The position numbers and the translations under genes were made by a program. The notes beneath the pieces were generated by a model. The model searched no databases, had not been told where the DNA came from, and saw nothing but the letters and a program-made list of their open reading frames with translations. 64,000 nucleotides of DNA from positions 62,001-126,000 of the forward strand of contig OZ025784.1 in assembly GCA_964019425.1 (NCBI GenBank), given 5' to 3'. The DNA comes from Flectonema sp. DT1601. Taxonomy: Eukaryota > Euglenozoa > Diplonemea > Diplonemida > Diplonemidae. Positions 9,947-22,050 of this stretch are shown here, in pieces. The first letter of the stretch is position 1; each line of letters opens with the position of its first letter.

Positions 9947-12900
9947 TCAACTGGGATCAATTAAGTTAGGCAGCGTTAGAGGAAGTGAGTCGTCGACTAC
10001 TTCTACTTGTGGAGTTCTGAGGGCATATTTACTATCCAAAAGGTTCAGTATGTGTTTTGAAGCGCCTGTTTTTATATTTTTAGATACATCACTGACCCCA
10101 GTGAACCATTAAAAAAAAAAAAAAAAAAAAAAAACGCAAACCTGAAATATTTAAATAAAACTCAGGCGGCAGAGTGATGCTTCGAAGAGCCCGACCACGT
10201 GATTTTCTGTCCGCCTTCACCACTGAAAGTAGTTTTGTTTGCGCTGATTTGGAACTCAAGCGTCGTTTATTGCTTTGGTGATCTCTATCCGCGGAGTTCG
10301 ATTTATCTAAAATTGACAGAGCACCATCAGCATTGTATAAAGCAAAGAGCTTTCCAGCTAGTCGCTTGCCAACCTTCCGAGCAGACTGAGCTTCATGTTG
10401 TGTTTCTCGATGTTCAATTAAATCCCAGCTCTTTATTGGAACCTCATGACCTTGTTTTCGACATTTCTTTATTGAAAAAAAAGGCATCGATTTGGATAAA
10501 TAGAATCCATCTTCTCCGAATGACAGGTCCGGCAACACACGAAACCTTCGCAATCCGTACCAAATGTTTAATTCTGATGAATTGTTTTTTTTTTATTAGT
10601 TTTTTTTTCAGATTTGCTCAAAATAGGATGGCAATACAAAGATAAAGAAAAGTTCACATACCACTCTGTGAGAGAAGCAACCATCTAAAGATTTCACGAA
10701 AACCATCGAGTGTGATGTGTCCCAATACATCCGTCCAAGTCAGAGAACAGTGAAATGAGAAAGCGTACTTAAATATAAAACTTTGACTCAAACTAACACC
10801 AGTCAGGAACCGAGCAAAGTGTGAAACCGCTGCTGGCGGAAGAGTCGTCCGAGTGTCAGATGACTTCCTAAGAATTCTTTTTGAATATTCAACAAACACG
10901 TTGTCAATAAAACTTTCAGCTTCAGGTGTCAACTTCCCATCTTCAAGTAATTCAACGTATTGTAGTAAATCATCTTTTTGGATATCAGGTAGTCGATTTG
11001 CTCTGTTTTTAGTAACAGTTACTTTATCATTTTTTTTACAACAGAAATCGAAACCAGCTCGTTGCAATGATCTGACGGCTATGTCGGGATGACAACGACA
11101 AAAATACTCAATCCCTCGTTCAATAAAAACAGATACCAGGTGATTTGGAGCAGGAGCTCCACAAGCACCAGCGATAAGCCGTTGCCATTGAAGTTGGTCA
11201 TTAGAATCAGTAATGATCGTTTCAAATGAAGTGATAGTCTCTGATCTAATCGAACCAAACTCATCAAACAGAACAGACCTAGCCTTACAAGGTTGAGAAA
11301 GTGTAATGTTTTTAACCTTCGGTATGGATTTCCCCACATGATGATACTCACGAAATCCAAGACTGTTTAATACATATTTTGTATAACTTGAAATAGAATG
11401 GTTCGAAGCACTTTGTTTTTTAAAAGTACAATTCACATTGTCAGTGATGCACTTTTGACTGTTATTACTACTGCTGGCAATAATCTCAACAAGACCGACT
11501 GTTCCATATGTTTGATCAGTTTGTTTTGACAATGCTGCTGCTTGCATGCCAGCCTTTGCAATGATCAACAAATCTCTAGTGACGGAAGAACTATTCCAGG
11601 TCGGAACCATATCACCCTCGACAATAAAATTTGTTATCGATTTTGATAATTCATCAGAAATATGATTACAAAAAACACCAGGACTTCCAAAAGAAACACA
11701 CGTCATTCGTTTATTAAACAATGATAGACACAACAGTTGACTTATAGCACCTGCAATTCCATGTCCGGTGAATATTATTTTTACATTGTCAGAAATAGAT
11801 TCGTCGTTACCAACGATAGCAGTCAGTGCCTGAGATATTTGATTTTTTATTTTATTTGTGAGCAGTGCGACTGTCTCATGAACAGTAACACTTCCACCGA
11901 TTGAATCACAAATTTTAAATTGAATACTGTCGTTACATTTATACAAGACATCGTCAATTAGTTTATCACTGTAAGAGATAGCGATGAATAGTAATTTGTG
12001 ATTTGATTCTCTCGGAGAAGTGATGAACCACTGAGGAACACCAAGGCTGTCTATTGGCCTGATTCCTGGATCTGATGAAGTATGTGAGATCACTTCAAGA
12101 GGAACATTACTAAAACAACTACTTTTAGTAACCAACTCCGACAGAAGCTGCATTTGATGTTCAAAATCACGTTTATATAAACTCATAATACCCGAGGATG
12201 AAGCCAGTCCTCCTTGACCATTCTCAAGTCGTATTTGAGAACTCCAAAACTGACTCACCGAAGGTATCAAATGACCAGCACCACTAAGCATAACACACGT
12301 TGCTATTGTACTCTCATCGGTTAATTCTAAAGGATCGGGAATCGAACTGCGGAATTGCTCTTTATTATCGGAATGTAAAACCTTTATACGACGCAATCCT
12401 CCAAAACGATTCATAGTTTCATCGGCTGTCACGCGAACTTTATTAGCTTGGTCTGTCTCGTGCTCAATTCGTTGATTCTTTGGATTATAATAGTAAGGAA
12501 CCATGCTGACAACTGCCGGGTGAATCCCGCTAACTTCATGAGAATCACGTAATCTTTTCTTTTTAGAACCCTTTATGAGTTCCTGTACAGGGAATATCCT
12601 GTGTAGTTTTGTTGTAGAATATGGAGTAACACATTGCCAGGTGTTCTTTTTAGTCTTGGAATGTCTTGATCGTTTTTTTGGTTTTGGGGCCGATGGTGGA
12701 ACAGGACGGGCACATGGAGAGCTTGTGAATTGAGGAACTACTTGTTTTGCAACGTCTACCCACGATCTACCAACACATCTTGGAATCATATTTACTCCAC
12801 CGATACACCCTTCAAAGAAAGAAAGGGTGTCAGTTCGTCCGTTTCCAGGAAGGGATGTGACAGCACCAAGATAAACTTCTGACGAACCAACGAGCATTGT

Positions 12901-14259
12901 ACTACCAACGTCAAATGTTAAGGTACAGCCTTGGCTTATTATGGTCAATTCTCCAACCTTGTTATCGAACAACAAACAAATGTGATTCCAAGAAGATTCT
13001 GACAATTGTGGTATTTCACTGCAAGTCAGGTGTTCGTGATTGAATATAATAAAAGGACGTCGATCTCGAAGTGACAACAGAAGTTGAGAATCATCATCGA
13101 CAGAATTACAACCGAGAACACCCATTTCATTCAATGGTTTGGTACTAATGTTTTTAAACGACGGTCTCATCATCAAACTTATCGTAAAACTACCACCCAA
13201 AGAGAGCTGATCAACTGTTCCCAACAACAGTCTTCGAGTTCCATCAAACATCCCTGGAGGAATCTTCCTCCTACAAGTACTCTCTAGATGAGGTACAACA
13301 AGAAGTTCATCAGCTGCTTCTTTAACAATAAGAGGTTGTTTGTTTAATATACAACGTGATGATAGTGCTATCTCCCTTCTTTTGTATCCTGCTGGTTCCT
13401 TTGTTCTTCTTAATACTTCTCTTTTATAACCACATATGAGATGGACTAGCATGAATGACCATGCTGATGACCATTGTTGTTCTATTTCAGGGGTCATGTG
13501 GTCTCCGTATTCAGATCGTAGTATTTCAGTCATGGTTTGCCCAAACCAACCCCACTGATGCTCGCTAACTCCGTAACTGTAATGCGTCGATGCTAAGTTT
13601 CGTAGTTTGTCACCAACGCTGATGTAACTGAGTTCCTTTATGAGTGTTAAAAATTGATTTATAACTCTCCGTGAAAGAGATCCAAGCCTACCAGCAGCAG
13701 CAGCCTTTGAGAATTGTGGTTCTGTCATATACTTAACAAGTTGATTTATTAGTCTTTCTGATTGAAGAGATGTCCAAATATTTTTAACAATCGCAGCTTG
13801 ATCTTTATCCATTCTCGGAACGAACGGTGTTGTTATGGAAGTGGAGGAGTTGATGCCGCTGGAACTGTTGTATGTCTTTCTCTTTGGTAGTAATGGGATG
13901 GTATTACAACTCATCTTAACAATGTAACCAATCACTTGAGGTTGTGGACGATACTCCGCTCCGTACATTTTCTGTTGTCGTAGTAGTCTTCTGGTTTCAT
14001 CATCGCATACGAGGACTGTGTCACTTCTCAACTCACAATACCATTTACATATCGCTGACGTGTTTTTTCTCATCGACTTAAAAACATATCCAATATGAAC
14101 TCCTTCTGCTTTGAGAGAGATTCGACCTTCACCTGGTTTGTCGCAGATTTTTCCAACATCTCTGATGTGGGTCCAATCACCTATTCCAATTACGTCAACT
14201 TTATGACATCTTTTTGAAGGATTCCACCAGAGCCCAACTGTCACTAGTGGGTCATCCAT
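9947..14259 (-). CDS. Globin / concanavalin-like / class-3 pseudolipase fusion protein
   Basis: Three exons (10662-14259, 10142-10573, 9947-10065) give about 1,382 residues. In order: an unassigned N-terminal domain (1-120). A globin-like domain (about 150-280) has a Trp in helix A and the pattern LRNLASTHYSYGV, whose His226 sits where the proximal haem ligand belongs; GDHMTPEIEQQWSSAW matches globin helices G-H. A LamG/concanavalin-type beta domain (about 340-495) follows, then a basic linker, then a class-3 lipase-like domain (about 750-890) with VHETVALL, TGHGIAGA, SFGSPGVF and EGDMVP. The nucleophile elbow reads GHGIAG instead of GHSxGG, so the catalytic Ser is Gly and the lipase is probably inactive. 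A long C-terminal region follows. The C-D part of the globin is shorter than usual and I see no distal His. The function is unknown; a sensor or scaffold is a guess. Confidence 0.7.
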
Positions 14260-14501
14260 TTCTTATTGTGAGACCTTCCTTAGTTAGTTAAAAAAAATTA
14301 AAAAAAAAGTGAGAAATTTTTTTTACACTTTGAATAATGAATTTCATATCAAAAGGGAAAGAAAAAAAAAAAAAAAAAAAAACGGCATTCCCGATGGGAC
14401 AATCGCAAGTACTTCATAACAAAAAAAAAGTGGATAAAAATTCCTTAATTCTTTTGGTACACTGACCACTAACTGCAAGGAAGCTGCAATAAGATATTAT
14501 T

Positions 14502-14532
<31 letters not shown>

Positions 14533-15077
14533 CGTTCGCATAATATCCACATCGGAAGTAGAGAGAGAATAGGTTAGCAATAAAGAAGATAGCTTAAAGG
14601 AAGCCGAATATTTTCATTTTAGTTGGTAGCAGCAGCTTTCAACATAAAACAGTAACTTTTAACGACTGAAAAAAAAAATTTTTGGCGATCACAGAAAAAA
14701 ACGTTAGAAAAGAGAAACTAATTTTTTTTTTTTTTTTTTTTTATTGATCAGAAGACATAATATTATTATGTCGAATCTGGTTATTTGGAGGGAACAGGGG
14801 AGGTTTGCTGTTCGTGTTTTTATATTATAAAAACAACACAACGATTATTTAACATCAGTTTCAGAATAAATGTAATGCTTTACTGTAGGCATTACACTCT
14901 TGACATTGATGACTACGAATTAATCGTGAACTTTGGGGGGAACAGGGGAGGTTTGATACGATACGAAAAGATTTATCTGGGAAGAATACCGCAGGTCTAC
15001 AGGGGAGGGGAGGGCAAGCCTTCACCATCATCCGATGAATCGCTGATGGTCAGACTCAACATCCTTCTCTTTAGAAT
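14260..15077. other. Intergenic with short repeats and a palindrome
   Basis: About 820 bases. GACATAATATTATTATGTC at 14754-14772 is a perfect inverted repeat with one central base. The 16-mer GAACAGGGGAGGTTTG occurs at about 14791 and again at about 14939. No gene is seen; open frames here are short and low-complexity. Confidence 0.6.
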
Positions 15078-15617
15078 TTAAATACAACCAAGAATATTAC
15101 CCGCAGTAGCTGTAGCACCAGCAATGACAAACAGAACAGAATACCAAATACCAAAAGAGTAGAATGATGTATACCTGTTTTCAGGATCACCTGTAGAATA
15201 TCCAGCTGCCCAAGCAGATCGACTAAAATTCCAAACAAGTCCCGAGATTGTTGTTAAAACCGGGCTGAATGCTCCCGAAATCAGCGACATCGCTAGAAAC
15301 TGCGGGTAAGTTTCTAATGCCTGTTGGTGTGATCGTTGAACGCAGTTGAATTTTTTAGCTTTTTCACTGTCTCCTTCTGCGTACATTTTCGGTAGCGGAA
15401 TTCCGTATTTCTTTCTCGCAGCTCCGACTTTCATCCCCAAGCTCAACAACAGAAACACAGATCCAATAACGTTGACGAGAATTACTCCAGCGAATGCCCT
15501 CGGAAGACCAAAGTTAGTGATGTCATACAAACATGGTATCGAATACTTTAAAATCGACTGTTCCAATGCAATGAAAAGACCTGCTCCACCGAAAGCTTTC
15601 AACATAATGGCAGACAT
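15078..15617 (-). CDS. MGST3: MAPEG-family microsomal glutathione S-transferase 3-like
   Basis: An integral membrane protein of the MAPEG family, 179 residues, a single exon from ATG 15615-15617. Four hydrophobic segments are visible, at about 34-60 and 97-120 and two near the C-terminus. The hallmark FNCVQRSHQQALETYPQFL holds the conserved N, QR-H and E-x-YP residues used for glutathione binding in MGST3 and relatives. KYGIPLPKMY before it is also typical. It should conjugate or peroxidase-reduce lipid substrates with glutathione in the ER or outer mitochondrial membrane. It is slightly longer than animal MGST3 (about 150 residues). MGST2/LTC4 synthase-like activity cannot be excluded. Confidence 0.88.
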   Translation of the reverse strand: MSAIMLKAFGGAGLFIALEQSILKYSIPCLYDITNFGLPRAFAGVILVNVIGSVFLLLSLGMKVGAARKKYGIPLPKMYAEGDSEKAKKFNCVQRSHQQALETYPQFLAMSLISGAFSPVLTTISGLVWNFSRSAWAAGYSTGDPENRYTSFYSFGIWYSVLFVIAGATATAGNILGCI

Positions 15618-17613
15618 ATTTTTTTTTAATTTTTGGATACAACTAATAGATCTTTTTGTGATTTTTTGAATTAAATAAAAAATATATAAAAATAAGATAC
15701 GTCTGATTTCTTATTTCTCTAAAAGTTGTTCGTATGGAGTTTTCCCTTTTTTTGTTAAGAAAAACACATCACGGTGATCATCTGGCTTGTTGAGATTGAA
15801 TTATTATATATAAACGAAATTTACTACACAAAAAATACAAAAGGAGTGAAATATGCAAAAGGGTGTTGCGCAGTAGGAAGGGTCGAGGGGGAGGATATGA
15901 GACAATTCTTGTTGTTTTTTTTTTTGGTTTCCCCTTCAATTCTCTTCCTCTCTTTGGGATAGTCACTTTTATTTTCTTTTTTTTTGTTTTTTTGTTTTTG
16001 TTTTTTTTTCGAAAAGCCACTTGGTTCTCCTTTTCCCTTGTCATATTTTTTTTTTTTTTTTTTGGTGTTATTATTGTGACTGTTAGTATTTTTTTTTTTT
16101 TTTTTTTTTTCAAAATTATTTAAATGGGAATAATAAAGGGGAACATTGACTCATCCACTTCTGCCCACAAGACAAGGCGGTTTTAAAAAAGATTGTTAAC
16201 CAAAAAACACCCAACATAACATCGCCACCTCTTTCAGTCCAGCAAGAAAACGGCAAAAATCTGATGAGGTTTCTTTTTTTTTTTTCTTCTTTTTTTTTTT
16301 TTTGTTATCGCAAACGAAGACCTTACCGTCGCATTTGATGGAAAAAAAAAAAAAAAAAAAACATAAGTCTGTGTGTTTTCTTGTTTTTTTCTTCTAAATT
16401 CTTTTTTTTTTTTTTTTGAAATTCTAGCTGTAATAAATAGTTTTTACCCCAACTTTGAAAGACGGGCCAGGGTAGTTAGCTGACATGCGATGCGTAGCGC
16501 CAAGATTTTTTTTTTTTTTTAATTTTTTTAAACCTCATTGTTGGTTTGTTTCTTTACACAATCACTTTTATTTAAGTTTTTTTTTTTTTTTTTTTTTTTC
16601 GTATTTTGGTGGATAAAGGGGAAATACTATTTACAAATATGTGAATTCCGCACATGACATTCACCAAGGAAGCTGTCTGGGAGTCAACTACATCTCGGAA
16701 TGGAAGCACGGAGTATTAAAAAACTTTACAGTAAGACAAAACCAAAATATTGCCTTCTATTAATATCGAATAAGATGAAAAATAAAAAAGTTTTGAAGGG
16801 AAAAAAAAAAAAAAAAAAAAAGAAATATGGGGAAAAATTAAAAAGTTGGTTTGATTTCGCACAGCCTGTAAAAACTTTATTTTTATTTTTTATTTTTTTT
16901 TTTCCCTTTTCCCCTCTCAGTTGACAATACAACTTTGCTTTGCTTTTTTTTTTTTTTTTTTTCTCTTTCAAAAAAATTTGTACAAAGGGAAGGTATCGGG
17001 AACTCACCCACCACCACTCCCTTGTTGATTCTCTCGTTATTTCACGTGAGGCTCAACTATTCCTTCTCAATACCTGTAGATTGTGGACTACACAGTTTTG
17101 TGATTACGTAGATACTCCCGTAGGTTCGCATTAACCCCCCACAAGGATTTACGCTATTAGCTATTTTCAAGCTTTTCCTTTTTTTACATGTTTATGTTGT
17201 TCCCCCACCCTCACTTTTTTTTTTTTTTCCCCCCCTGTCCGCGTTGCCTTCCATGACACGAGCTGCCGACTTCTTTCAGATTTTTTTTTGTTAGCGACGA
17301 AAGACTAATTTCGAGATCTCACTTATAAGTTGATTGAAATATGGAAAGGGCGTTTTGTTGAAAGAGGGAATCGCTTCACACGTATGAAACCTACTACCAC
17401 ACGCTGCTATTGTAGATAGCATCTCATACTGGTAATTTAGAAAAACCGCAAAAGGAGGACAAATCTTCCCCTTTCGTGTAACTTACTCCCACTCAATGCA
17501 ACAACGGCTAATAGGGTTTGCATACGTTATTACCACGGGGGAGAACCTATTTTGGGAATCCGTAGGTGGAGGAAATCGAGACTGGCTGGTGTGAAGAAAG
17601 TCTTTATTTTGTT
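15618..17613. other. Two kilobases of homopolymer-rich spacer
   Basis: Dominated by T runs on the plus strand (for example near 16046-16063, 16092-16110 and 16578-16599). A small higher-GC patch, GGGCCAGGGTAGTTAGC and onward at about 16463-16504, ends in a T run like a Pol III terminator, but it matches no RNA I recognise. 17340-17600 has ordinary composition, is free of long runs, and lies just 3' of PPP4R1; it is probably that gene's 3' flank. No protein gene is seen. Confidence 0.55.
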
Positions 17614-19533
17614 TTACGCAGCAGCCTGACTGAAATATTGAACGTCCTTGTCACTGTCTTCTTGGAGTCTGGATCGGAGAGAAAGAGCGCGAGCGTTGCT
17701 CTTCATTCCTTCACTTCCCAGAAGGACTTCTGATACAACCTTTGCGAGGACGAGTCTAACGTTTGGAACTTTATCAGTACAGACCTTGTCAAACATATCT
17801 AAGAAGATATCACTGTGAGCACCAGCAGCACAACAATGACCGGCAATGTGAACAAACATCTGTCTTCGTTGGAAATGAGATTTTGACTCTTCCTCAGGAG
17901 TGCTGGGGTGAAGTGAGAAAATCCATTTTTGCAATTCCTCATGTTCATTCTTATCACCCTGAGTTAATTTGTAATAAACTCTTCCACAAGATGGATAGGC
18001 TGCAGACCTAACGTCAGCTACCTGGTCTTCAGCGAGTCTGATGATCACAGACTGTAGTAGATCCTTACACATCTTTGGGGACACTAGGTCTGCAAGAGCT
18101 CCCATGTTCTGGGCTACTAGTTCGCGGAGTCTCCAGTTTTCAGTTTCTTGAGGGAGGGCACTAATCGAATGGAGATGCTTCTGACGAGCATTATCAGAGA
18201 GACAAGCCATGAACTCAGCAACATGAGTAACGCATCCAATCTTTACCTCATCCAAGTCTCTGAGGAATAGATCGAATGCTTGAGTCAGGATCCTTTCACT
18301 TATTTCAGGTCCAACAACCTTTCCAATTTCATGAAGAGAGAATGAAAGAGTTCTGCGTACTTTCCATTCAACATCTTTAACTAACGATACGTATGCGTCT
18401 TCTAATTCGCTCCATCGTTCTTTTCCAACTGCTGCTACTACTGCTGGAAAGCTATGAGCGCAGTATTCTGAATAGTCGCATTCAGTTCCTGGTTGTGGGA
18501 CCATACCTGCGAAGAGTGTAACCAACTTCTGTGGTATTTCATCACTACCAAAACTGTGAATAAGACCTCCAAGGTTTTGATAGGCTCCAACCTTCACCCA
18601 ACGAGATTGATCTTCAACCAGCGCAGTGAAGACTTCAACAAGTTCTTTATTCCGAACTGCCGGGGTAACTCCAGTTGAAATCTCACAAATATGTTCAACA
18701 CAGGCTTTACGAACACCCCAAATATCATCTTTTGAAAGCGCTAAATATATCGGAAGCACTTTCTCAACTGATGTATCACACCCTATTACTTCCATTAGTT
18801 TTCCAAGGTTTGAAGCAACAGTTTTTCTAACAGAAAAAGACGCATCCATTGAAAGTTGTTCGACTTCTTTAATTACTGAACGAATACATCTTTGTGCTCC
18901 AAATCGTCCAGCAAGTTCATTAAAAAGTTGAGCTGCTACGATACGATAGTCTTCTGCACGTTCATCGTGTGCTAAGGTAACGACTACCGATAGAATTTGA
19001 GTTTCAACTTGGTCGTCTCTAACGAGTTCAACGAGTTTTATTAAAGTATTTACAGCTGACATTCCTACTTGTACATTCTTATCAACCAGTAACTCAAATG
19101 TAAAAGGTAAAAACGTATTCGTCAGTTCTGTATATCCATTCTCTCCACCTTCGATTAAGAATTGAGCCAACGGGAATAACTGTTCAACGAATGTTTGTCT
19201 AACTGATGGTTCTGAGTCAGCCACGAAGTTTGATAGCAGAGGAAGCATCCGAGAGAGAGTCGCATTGTAAGAACAGTCAACAGCAGTGTCCGCTAGTTCT
19301 CTGACTAGTACGAGTCTTTGAAGAGAAAAGTCTGATGTGTGGTATCTTTCAAGTCTGGTGATGGCATCTAAGGAATCATCCATTGAATACTCCTCGTAAC
19401 CGAATCCATCCTGTTGTGTTGGTGTTGGTGTTGTTGTTGTTGTTATGTTAGAAAACATCAGCTATCGTATTCAACATACCTGATCATCGTCGTAGTCAAC
19501 GTCTCCGTCGTCTCCGATTCCACCGCCGTACAT
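17614..19533 (-). CDS. PPP4R1: PPP4R1-like HEAT-repeat regulatory subunit of protein phosphatase 4
   Basis: About 616 residues made almost wholly of HEAT repeats. Diagnostic stretches are DDIWGVRKACVEHICEIS, EDQSRWVKVGAYQNLG, YCAHSFPAVVAAVGKERW, WKVRRTLSFSLHEIGKVVG and DKVPNVRLVLAKVVSEVLL, matching PPP4R1 rather than the 15-repeat PP2A scaffold. The large acidic insert of the animal protein is missing. It should bind and direct the PP4 catalytic subunit. The coding region has two exons. Exon 1 is 19480-19533 (MYGGGIGDDGDV..., 18 codons) and exon 2 is 17614-19410. An ATG at 19458 opens a longer frame but lies inside the intron (GTATGT donor, CAACAG acceptor), so the poly-Thr N-terminus it predicts is false. 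Confidence 0.88.
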
Positions 19534-19953
19534 TTTGTTATTTCTGTGTGTCTGATTTAGTAGAAATAGAATTTCTTTTTAACACACAAATATATATTTT
19601 CAATAACAACCTGTTAACGAGATCACTATAATCTCAAATCACTCATCCCACCGATAAGATGTCGTCAACAATAATGAACTTCACACGGTTTTTTTTGGTC
19701 ACTTTTTTTTATGAACAACCTCACTACAAGACAGGGAGGGGTGGTGAAACTACCTTTTCAATTTTTTTTTTCTTTATAATGGTTGGGGGTTTACTACTTT
19801 ACCATTGTTTTATTTTTTTTTTTTTTTGTAGTGTCCTCACTCCCAGTAGTTCTTTCAACACATAAGAGACCCTAAACAGTTCGTAGCGGGTATATATAAC
19901 ATTAAGTCCTGTTGACCTCCCTCTAAGAGGTGCTAATCTTTCAGGTAATAAGA
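19534..19953. other. Intergenic, no gene seen
   Basis: About 420 bases between PPP4R1 and the end of CCDC22, with several T runs. No feature is supported. Confidence 0.6.
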
Positions 19954-22050
19954 TTATTCAAGAAGAGATTTTAATTTATTTCGGAGTTGTTTCAGTTCCG
20001 CTGCGAGAGCATCGTTTTCTTGAACGATACTCGTGACGTCAGCTGTAATCTGTTCTGTGTCTATAGATTCGTTACGTCCTTGTTGTTTTTCAAGTTTTTC
20101 TTCAATCTCGTAAGTTTGTTGGTTTACAGAACCCTTCTGTTCAACACCTCGAATTAGTTTATCAAAGTGTTCTCTTAATGAGATAAGTCCTCTGTAAACA
20201 TTCTTCGCTGCAACTTGAGCGTCCTCCTTAACTTCTTGAAAACAGACTTCTTCAGTTTCAGCAAATGCTCTAACTAATCCTTCTCTCATGTTTCCGATTT
20301 CTTTCATTGTGTCTCTAGTCTGTCCAGTAATCTTATCTACCTGGTCTTGTTGTTTTCTTATGTTTCTAATTATGTCGGAAATCCTTTGAAGGTAATGATC
20401 GCGATCAACTCCCTGTTGTTGTTGTTGTTGTTGTTGCTTGTAATTGCAAAAAAAAAAATATATCCTTTAATTAGATTTACAAAAAGACAATGATTTCTTG
20501 GGTAGCTACCCACCTGTGGCTTTCGTTTCTTCTGCGACTTCTGAAGTCTGAAGTTTGTCAGTGATGAATAGTACGATACATACCTTTGGGCACTTCTCAA
20601 CTTCGGCTTCCAGTTGACGGAGGAGTTCGTCTTTTTTCTTTGAATCAATTTTGAGTTGTTTTGAACGAATCTTTGCGTCTTCAACACTTTCTAGTAGGAT
20701 GCGAGATTTGGAAGTCGCTTTTTCGATTTCTGCTTCAATCGCATTGTATCGATCTCTGAGTTTCTTCTGACGGGCTTCCCACTGTGAGTCGAGATCGCTT
20801 CTAATTTCAATAGCTTCCTCAATCTGAGAAATGATTGATTCTTGACTGTTCTCCTCATCGCATAATTGAAGACAACGTTGGTACATATCGTATTTCTGTT
20901 CTAAAACATCACCGTCCCCACTTATCTCAACTACTCTCGCAGACTCTGATTCTTGAAGTGTTAGTAGTCTATCCATATCATCTTGAGCTGCTACGGTGTC
21001 ACTCATTAGCTGTTGAATTGAGTTGGTAGCTTCTTTAATCTTTCTTCTTATCTTCTGACTCTCTTCAGCCTTTTCAAGTTTCTTCTGAACGTGTTGAGAC
21101 TCTGCCTCAGCCAATGCCGCTTGTTCTTCGATTTCGTTTACAGTTCCGAATTGCATTTCTGTTACGAATCTGCTCTTCGTCGATGAATCAGCTGCGCGGA
21201 GTTCCTGTCTTCTGCGAGATTCCGCAGCCTTTGCAGAGGCTTCCTTTTCAGAAATTTCTTCCAAAAGAGCTGCCATTGCCTCTCGTTTTTGACGACGAAA
21301 CTCTTTTCTAGTGAAGCCTTGTCCTTTTCCTGACTTCTCCCATTCTTCTGATTCAAGTTTGTCGCGAGCGGCAGCTGCTCCGTTTATAGTCATCAGAGAT
21401 GTGAATAATCGGAGTTTACGACGGATCTGTTTTACAGCGTAGTCGATATTCTCTGCGCACCACTCGGCTTCTTCATCAGAAGTTGGTGTCGTAAAGAGAC
21501 ACATTCCAGCAGGCATTTGATTGACGTGTTTTGACGGCTCACGGTATTGTCCTCTGAGAGGTGGCCAAATTACTTTACTGGCAGCACGAAGTTCACTGAT
21601 GGTCCTGTCCATGTTTGAGGATTTTTCTTCGAGAAATTCCCAACAGCGAGCGGCAAGTTCAGAAGATTCACCTCCTCCCAACATATCGGTATCAGCACCA
21701 GTGTCTGCTGCTTGTTCTCCTTTGGCTGGTAGGTTTTGACACAACCATGAAATAATTCCCTTTGTAGTTGAAGGGTTTGGGTACATGAACTGGTTGAATG
21801 TTAACTCCTCAGGGTATCCTATGCTGTTAATCGCATTAGCTAAGTCACTCGTTGCCTTAAATCTTGAGCTCATTCCCGTTGGTAAGGTTTTTGACGTCCC
21901 CTCGAGTGGCTCAGGTGATATTTCCTCACAGAACCTGTGGGCTGCCGTGTATAACAAACTACTGTCGAATTCTCTAATGCTTTTTATTTCTCCAACTTCC
22001 ACTCCCAAGCCCGTCAGTTGGGCGAAGATCAGCTCATCGATCTCAGCCAT
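19954..22050 (-). CDS. CCDC22: CCDC22 homologue (Commander/CCC complex subunit)
   Basis: Exon 1 is 20584-22050 and exon 2 is 19954-20412, about 641 residues in total. The intron ends in a (CAA)n tract followed by AG. The N-terminal calponin-homology-like domain carries family landmarks: DELIFAQLTGLGVEV, MSSRFKATSDLANAINSIGY and NQFMYPNPSTTKGIISWL. Long coiled coils fill the rest, and YLQRISDIIRNIRKQQ opens the conserved C-terminal part in exon 2. In animals CCDC22 pairs with CCDC93 and COMMD proteins on endosomes to recycle membrane cargo. The first 22 codons lie inside the large tandem duplication, so a truncated second copy exists at 25605-25669. Confidence 0.9.

Noticed and set aside
15778-16123. 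Poly-Lys and poly-Phe frames on both strands
   Set aside because: They are translations of A and T runs with no normal composition. The same applies to frames near 29240-29567, 50441-50740 and 53299-54665.
17614-19458. Calling this gene PP2A scaffold subunit A
   Set aside because: The YCAHSFPAVVAAVGKERW and WKVRRTLSFSLHEIGKVVG blocks follow PPP4R1 more closely, and the repeat layout differs from the regular 15-HEAT scaffold.
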